From Jaapia argillacea MUCL 33604 (Eukaryota > Basidiomycota > Agaricomycetes > Jaapiales > Jaapiaceae): a DNA stretch of 64,000 nucleotides. The translations under genes and the position numbers were made by a program. Location of the stretch: assembly GCA_000697665.1 (NCBI GenBank), contig KL197723.1, forward strand, positions 4,213 to 68,212, read 5' to 3'. Each line of letters opens with the position of its first letter. The stretch's first letter is position 1. Positions 58,179 through 64,000 of the stretch are shown in pieces. The notes beneath the pieces are model-generated. The model worked only from the letters and a program-made list of their open reading frames with translations, was not told where the DNA came from and ran no database searches.

Positions 58179-58677
58179 CAGCCTGCAGTGGTTTCAGACA
58201 CGGTCCGCACTGGATTTGTCTTCAGGTGCATACGGTAGACGTTCCTAATTCCGAACGACGTACACTACCCTGATAAGATATGAACCGAGGAGGGTTCGGA
58301 CATTCACGTTATTCAGTTGGATTGCAGTTGGTGAGAGAGACGACTCGGATGTAACCATTGACTACTGTGGAAGTCAAAGATTGAAGGAGCCTGGAGTGTC
58401 GATATCCATGCTCACGCCAATCGATATCGTGATATAGCGTCGTCCACCGGCTTCAGCTTGCAATCACCGTTGAGTTCCAAAGTCGGCAGGGCTCCAGATA
58501 GAACCTGGTAGCCCCACTATGGTTAGGGCTTTGTCGATTAGTTGACTCCAGATCTCCCCCCCTAGATGGCCCGGGGCACTTTCAATTGGCTTGCTCTCTG
58601 CAAATCAATACTCCTCCCGAATACAACCATAGAGTAGTATCAACGAGACCAAGCTCGACACAAACCGACACAGGTCG
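58179..58677. other. intergenic
   Basis: No gene recognised; probably the 3' flank of the ABC-F gene. Confidence 0.35.
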
Positions 58678-60796
58678 CTATTTCAAGCTTTTCTGACACA
58701 TCCGGACGTACTGGTCCATCCCACCCTCCAACTTCCGCACGCGACCCGCCTTGACGAGATAGACGTCATCAGCGACCTCCGAAACAAAGTATTGATCATG
58801 GGAAACAACAACGACAGCTCCTTGAAAATCGTGCAAGGCCCCGATTAACGCTTGGGTGGTCAAGAAATCGAGGTGATTTGTCGGTTCGTCCAGGATGAGG
58901 AGATGGGGCGATGACACGAACGTGCTCATGGCGAACGCAACGCGTACCATTTGGCCTCCACTCAGAGACGCAAGAGGCTGCAACGCGGTGGGACCTTTGA
59001 TACCATATTTCCCTAGATGAGAACGACCCTCTTGTTCACGTCTCCCTGGGTCCTTTTCCAGCAGGATGGAGAGAGCAGACGACTCTGGAGGATAGTTGTG
59101 CAGTTCATCGACGTGGTGCTGGGTGAAATATCCAATTTTCGCGGATGAATGTCGATTGATGCGACCCTTCAGTGGAGACGTCTCGCCGACGAGAACTTTC
59201 ATCAACGATGTTTTCCCGCCCCCATTGGCGCCAACAATCGCGATGCGGGCAGTCTGGCTGATATGTAGCGTCACATCCGCGAGGATGGCTGGTTGCTTAG
59301 GATTGTAGCCAATTGACACCGCTTCCACCTCCAGAATAGCGCCTGCTTGTCGTAACGGTATTGGATCGGGAATGGACCATGAAGGGGGTAGATCGGGCCT
59401 ATCCAGTTCCACGTCCGGTCGTACCGTCAAGTATTTTCCGATTCTGTCGCGATTGAGTTTGAAACGGTGGCCCTTTTCATTGACCTCCATACCGACACGC
59501 TCCAACTTGCGCTGCCTTGACGCCATCTGGGCCATCTTCTTATCGTCTCCACTTTGTCGAGCACCAGCCATCGCTGCACGGACACTACTCTCGGCCGCAC
59601 TCTTCTTCCTCTCGATGGCCTCAGCCATTTTCCCCAAATACTTCTGCTTCTCTTCGGAATTCTCCACATACTCGTCGAAATTGCCAGTATGATATGTGAG
59701 GGTTTGGTTCCTAAAAACGATAATTTCCTCGGACACAGCGTTGAGGAACGCTCGATCATGGGAGACAATCACAAGCGTGGTTTCGTCGAGCTTGGAAAGA
59801 TAGTTCTGCAACCAGATGATAGCCGGAAGATCCAGATGATTAGTCGGCTCGTCAAGGAGGAGTATGTCCGGGGCGATATGGAGAGCTGCTGCCAGTGCTA
59901 CTCGAATTCTCCAACCGCCGGAAAGTTCTGCAAGCGGTCTGTCATGCCATTCCAGAGGAAATCCAAGACCTTTGAGGATTATCCGGGCTTTACTCTCCGC
60001 CACCTCTTCTCCATAGAGTTCCATTAGCGCATGCAACTCCGCCTGAAGGGTCTGAGCTTCCAGAGCCGCGCCAGTGATCTCAGCCTCCGTGAGGTCGGTC
60101 ATATTCAGAGCTTCCATCTCCTCGACCAACTTCTCCTGTTTGATCAATTGCTTCCGAGCATCGGCGCCTCGTGCACCGCTGCGCTCAAGAGCTATCTTGT
60201 TCGCCAACTCTTTCTCCTCCCTAAGTCTGTCGAGCCGGATCCGCCGCATTGTGTGAGCGACCTCAGCGGGGTCCGCAGCCTCCAAAGCACTCTGGATTGC
60301 TCGCATCTCTTGGCGAAGTCGAGAAGCTTTGCGATCTGCGTCCATCACGACCTGAACAACAGGCCGGGACATCTCCACGCCCTCCAACTGCTCCACGTAT
60401 AATACCCTGACATTCATTGGGAATCCGGTAAGTTGCTTGTAGCCAATGCATTTGAGGAGGATGGACTTTCCCACACCGCTGACAACGCGATGCATGAGTA
60501 TGTGAATCCTAATGGCATCAAAGTGAAACGCACTTCTGGCCGACCAAGCCATAATGAACGCCTTTAAAAAGCCTAAGATTGGCATCAACGAGGAGAACAT
60601 GATCTCCCACGGATATGTTCACGGCTTTGAGATCGATGTCGTTGGATAGTGTTTCCAACGTCTCTGTATGAAATCTAGAGACTTGGGATGTGGCAACAAC
60701 TTCGGCGACCTTTCCCTCCTTCGATTTGGCCCCAGTTCGACGAGCTTTCACAGTAGAGGGGGCTGGTGACGAAGCCCCTGCGCGTGGTTCTGACAT
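58678..60796 (-). CDS. ABC-F family ATPase (687 aa)
   Basis: Two exons, 60796-60534 and 60478-58678, join to 688 codons. Two ABC cassettes lie in tandem without membrane segments. Cassette 1: Walker A GQNGVGKS (made across the intron), signature LSGGWRIRVALA, Walker B ILLLDEPTNHLDLP. A charged linker (about residues 330-400) follows, then cassette 2: Walker A GANGGGKTS, signature LSGGQMVRVAFA, Walker B LLILDEPTNHLD and the switch His in VVVSHDQYF. ABC-F proteins act on ribosomes, in translation or ribosome assembly, rather than in transport. The short Lys-rich N-terminus lacks the HEAT repeats of GCN20/eEF3 types, so it is closer to the ABCF2/Uup-like type or to the S. pombe SPCC825.01 group. 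Confidence 0.93.
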
Positions 60797-61608
60797 GGCA
60801 CTGACGGTGCAAGGGTAGATTCGATCTGTTCGTCTTGAACATGTTATCTTTCAGATCTCAAGTATATAACAGGACCACTCACTTATGACCGATTACTAAC
60901 AAGTCTCTCGGACTCGACGTGAAGTCCTGAGGGTGGAGAAGAGTTCATATGTACTAAGTAGGGACGGTACCGAACCAACAAAACCACTCCACCACGCTCT
61001 GAGTCAGGGTACAGACGCGGTGTGATTGTAAGTAGGGTTGAGCTCGGAGCCGTATCGCAGGTGCGAATTGGAGTGCATATGGGACGAGTCAAACAAGGTT
61101 TCAAAATAGCATCCAGAACATCCAACTTTGTTTCGTTCAAGTCACCAGGGAAGTCGCGATGTGGTGTGGACTGGTAAGTATAGACCGATCTATACCATCG
61201 CATACCACGTCATTGTTGGAATTTGATTTGAGCTGCGGTCCGAGCTCACATGAACGTCTCTCCCTTTGCGCGTTTGCGAGGGTTCCCTGCTACAATCCGA
61301 ATACCCTGCTTGGTCTCTCATAACTCCAGAACTTTGAGCTTGCCTCAGGTTATTTCAACAGTCATACCACTTGATAATTTTCCTGACGCTTTGGCGTCAA
61401 ACAAGTGGCAGTCCCACCAGTTTACGGTCTCAGGCAGTCGTCGTCTCTTGGAAAGATGGTAAATCCGATCATATCACGTCGTGTGAAGCATAAGTACAGC
61501 AAGTCCGTATCTTCACGATTAGGTACATATGCATTAAGCCAAGATGATGGCGAGGAACTGAGAGTGAAAGGTATGCGAGGAATGCAGAGAGGAACACATG
61601 GAAAGAAT
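60797..61608. other. intergenic
   Basis: About 810 bases between the ABC-F start and the end of the C2-MHD gene, both minus strand. No gene recognised; holds the ABC-F promoter. Confidence 0.4.
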
Positions 61609-64000
61609 CTATGACTCGGGAACGGAGGGTAATGGTGGGACTGGTGGTTGTTGCCCTTGTTTCGGCCGTTGGATCTTCCGTCGTTCGCTTTGTTGCACCC
61701 GTGCTTCTTGCTCTGCCTGCATCTGCGTCATGATTTGCAGCTGTTGCGCGATGAAATCCGAGGTTCCAGGTCTGTGGCGACGTGGTCAACATCAGAATAT
61801 CTCGGCGAGAGTATTTTCGACTAACCTCATTCGAAGTATCCTCATGATAGTTTCGCCGTTCGTAATCTCCTTTTCTTTCTCCTGTTGTTTCTCTCGTTTC
61901 CGATCCTTGATGGTGCCAAGATTTCGTTGGGCATACACGGACTTGGCACGCTTCTTGACAGATGGCGACGAGCGGAAGCTTTGTTGCATCATGCGTACGC
62001 ATTCTTCCATGAGGAGGTCCCTATGGATGGGCGGATATGAGAGAGTGTCGAAGATAATGCGACGGAGACCCACGTATGCCAATCGTAGTACAACCGTATG
62101 GATACGACGTCACGATATTTCTGATTCTGGAGAGATTCCAGGGGAACAGGGCCCTCTCCTTCAGCGTTGAAGAAGTTGAGTAGAAACTACAAAAAAGGGG
62201 TGAGTAATCCCCGCGGAAACATCGCAGTCCAAATAAATACCTTTAACCACTTGAACACGATATCAACCTCCTTGTCGCTCAAGGGTTTCATATCGCTCGG
62301 CACATCCGACAGTGGAGGGATGAGAAGCCCCTCAATGACGGCCAAGACTTCTTTCCACACCCGTGACATGACCATCCCTTTGGCATCATCACTTAGGTAC
62401 GTGTTAAAAGTCTGAAGATTGGCGTCCAGGTAGTCAAAGAGAGGGGATAACGCCTGCTCGAGTTCCATGTCTGTCATCTGTTCCGGTCGGAACCTGGGCT
62501 TTTCACCTTCTGGGAGAGGGATTTGGACCTCCGCTGTGGGTGTTCCCAGAGCAGAGCGATATAGGGCAGTTACGCCTCCAAGCGCCTTGTTGTAGTCGAG
62601 CGAATACGCGCCGTTCTTACTTGTCAGGGTTCTCAACGTAGTTTGTGATAGACATTGTTGGATGAAAGGTGACATCTATGACAGGTCCGTGAGCTGCTAA
62701 TAAGACAAGTGGAGCACAGTACTTGCCTTGTCGATGAAAATACGGACCATATCGCCTTCTGCTCGTTTCAGTGAACGGAAGGCTCTGCCGAAGTAGAACA
62801 AAATATCGTCGCGCTCTCCTTCCATACTGATACGAAGCAATATTCGGCCTGTTGTATCCAAATCGAGCCATAGGTCATGGTTCAAGAAGTCGCCAAATCG
62901 TCGTGAATCAAGGCAAATGTATGCTCTCCCAACAGTGTCGTGTTTCCCAACTAGTGCCCGATCTCGGATACTGACCATAAGCCAAAGGGGTTTGTCAACG
63001 GACAAGTCGAAAGTTTCGTCCCCTAAATGAAGTCAGATATTGTGTCTTTGATTGAGTCGACAACCGCTCACATCGAGGGGTCAACGTCTCATATATAGTC
63101 CGGGTCTTTGCAAGCCGGTTGCCAGCCTCGTCGCTGAGAGTGACAAAGGTGTCCAACTTTGAGGACGGATTGGAGTCAAGTGGAACGAGGCCTTCCGCAA
63201 CAGCGATCTTGACAGTGAACAAGAATCGTTGTCTCTCTTGCTTCTCAGGAACAGCTGGACCATGTTGTTCAAGGACTTCAGCAACTTTGTCCGCTTGTAT
63301 CTGGGAGTACATATTGTCCAGTAGCTTGCGGGCGGCTTCAACGTTGTTTAGCTTCACGCAGGATTCAGGCTGGAAGTTGAACGGCTCGACTTTCTTCTCG
63401 CCAGCTGCCAGCTGCTTCGCCTTCTCAAGCCAAGCTGAGGACTTCTGTGGCTGAAGAAAGTCAGTCGGCCGGGGGAACATCTCCGTCATGAACAGGTCTT
63501 CAACACTTCGACAATACTGCTCAACGGCTTTGCTAATTGTCTAGACAAGGTTGAGTAAGAGTCTTTACGGAGCCTGGCTTACATACCTTCGACAAGTTCG
63601 TAAAGAATCGTGCTTGCTGGTAGTCATCTGACCACTCGAGGTCCTGTAAGAAGGTGATGGGACTGCGTAACGAATCGAAGAGGTCGACGATGGATGAGCT
63701 GTGGCCGGAAGAAGATTCTGCTTGAAACTAGGAATGGGGAAGGTGTCACCACCGCCTGACGTTGTAGATGGAGCAAAGTCGTACCTTATCGGCGGCGATG
63801 GCCTGGGTAGAAGTTAGCTACGTGATAAACCCAGGATACTGTGTGCTCACATTCTGAACCCATTGTGCTGTCTTGTTGTCGGTGTTAACGAGCCATTGGC
63901 GAACATAGGGCTCGAAATAAGATCCCAAGTCAAAGTCGATATGCTCGCTATCGAATGTTAGGGACGTGTGAAGCAAAGATAATATAACTCACCCTTCACA
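61609..64000 (-). CDS. Munc13/Git1-like C2 and MHD domain protein, C-terminal part
   Basis: The 5' end lies beyond the right edge. Reading in from 64000: FEPYVRQWLVNTDNKTAQWVQN and EWSDDYQQARFFTNLSK then TISKAVEQYCRSVEDLF match the MHD1/MUN helical region. A long exon from about 63489 gives MFPRPTDFLQPQK. A C2-like beta domain follows (VTLSDEAGNRLAKTRTIYETL, then VDKPLWLMVSIRDRALV and DTVGRAYICLD), then MHD2-like helices (DILFYFGRAFRSLKRAEGDM, MSPFIQQCLS, FDYLDANLQTFNTYL). The last exon ends with a Pro-rich tail VPPLPSVPES. At least seven introns. Fungal relatives (Git1 type) link to membrane traffic or cAMP signalling; the MUN fold acts in SNARE priming in animals. Exact role unknown. Confidence 0.82.

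Noticed and set aside
1-64000. CRISPR arrays, rRNA genes, bacterial operons
   Set aside because: None seen; the gene structure with many short introns is eukaryotic.

Overview
The window looks like nuclear DNA of a basidiomycete fungus, most likely an Agaricomycete. Genes are dense and cut by many introns of about 50-75 bases with GT...AG ends. The transposase at the left belongs to the tnp2/Plavaka group typical of mushroom-forming fungi, and several genes (DUF1365, the AIG1-like GTPase, a PAK-type kinase with an HRDVRSDN loop) have an Agaricomycete look. I see no rRNA, no convincing tRNA and no CRISPR.

Left region (1-11.3 kb): a minus-strand tnp2/Plavaka-type transposase gene (11288 down past base 1) is split by a 9-kb Ty3/gypsy chromovirus fossil (1376-10337) with two LTRs, gag, pol with an integrase chromodomain, and an extra 454-codon ORF between pol and the 3' LTR. 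The transposase reading frame runs on across the insertion point.

Duplication block (11.7-21.9 kb): two intact five-exon genes for a jacalin-like lectin of 209 and 210 residues lie in inverted orientation (12537-13413 minus, 19649-20528 plus) inside arms of about 2.8 kb. A complete DUF1365 gene sits in the spacer. Diverged lectin-like remnants, a small conserved fungal protein gene and its altered copy, and a direct repeat (17.24-17.96 and 21.23-21.88 kb) complete the block.

Housekeeping core (22-49 kb): SET2 histone methyltransferase and RNA polymerase I subunit RPA49 lie head to head, followed by an alpha/beta hydrolase, a divergent PAK kinase, an SRPBCC protein, a disordered protein, an MDR reductase, an AIG1-like GTPase, an unknown Ser-rich protein, a BAG-domain cochaperone and a DUF1989 protein. 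A clean 273-bp MITE (39136-39408) with a perfect 8-bp target duplication lies between the reductase and the GTPase.

Right region (49-64 kb): a tandem segmental duplication of about 3.4 kb per unit (49.43-54.60 and 54.74-58.18 kb). Only the first unit carries a 1749-bp TA-flanked TIR element, which itself carries an 887-bp foldback element with an 8-bp target duplication; the second unit preserves the empty site. The window ends with an ABC-F ATPase gene and the 3' part of a Munc13/Git1-like C2-MHD gene running off the right edge. The most unusual content is the inverted lectin pair, the nested non-autonomous transposons with their paralogous empty site, and the extra ORF of the chromovirus.
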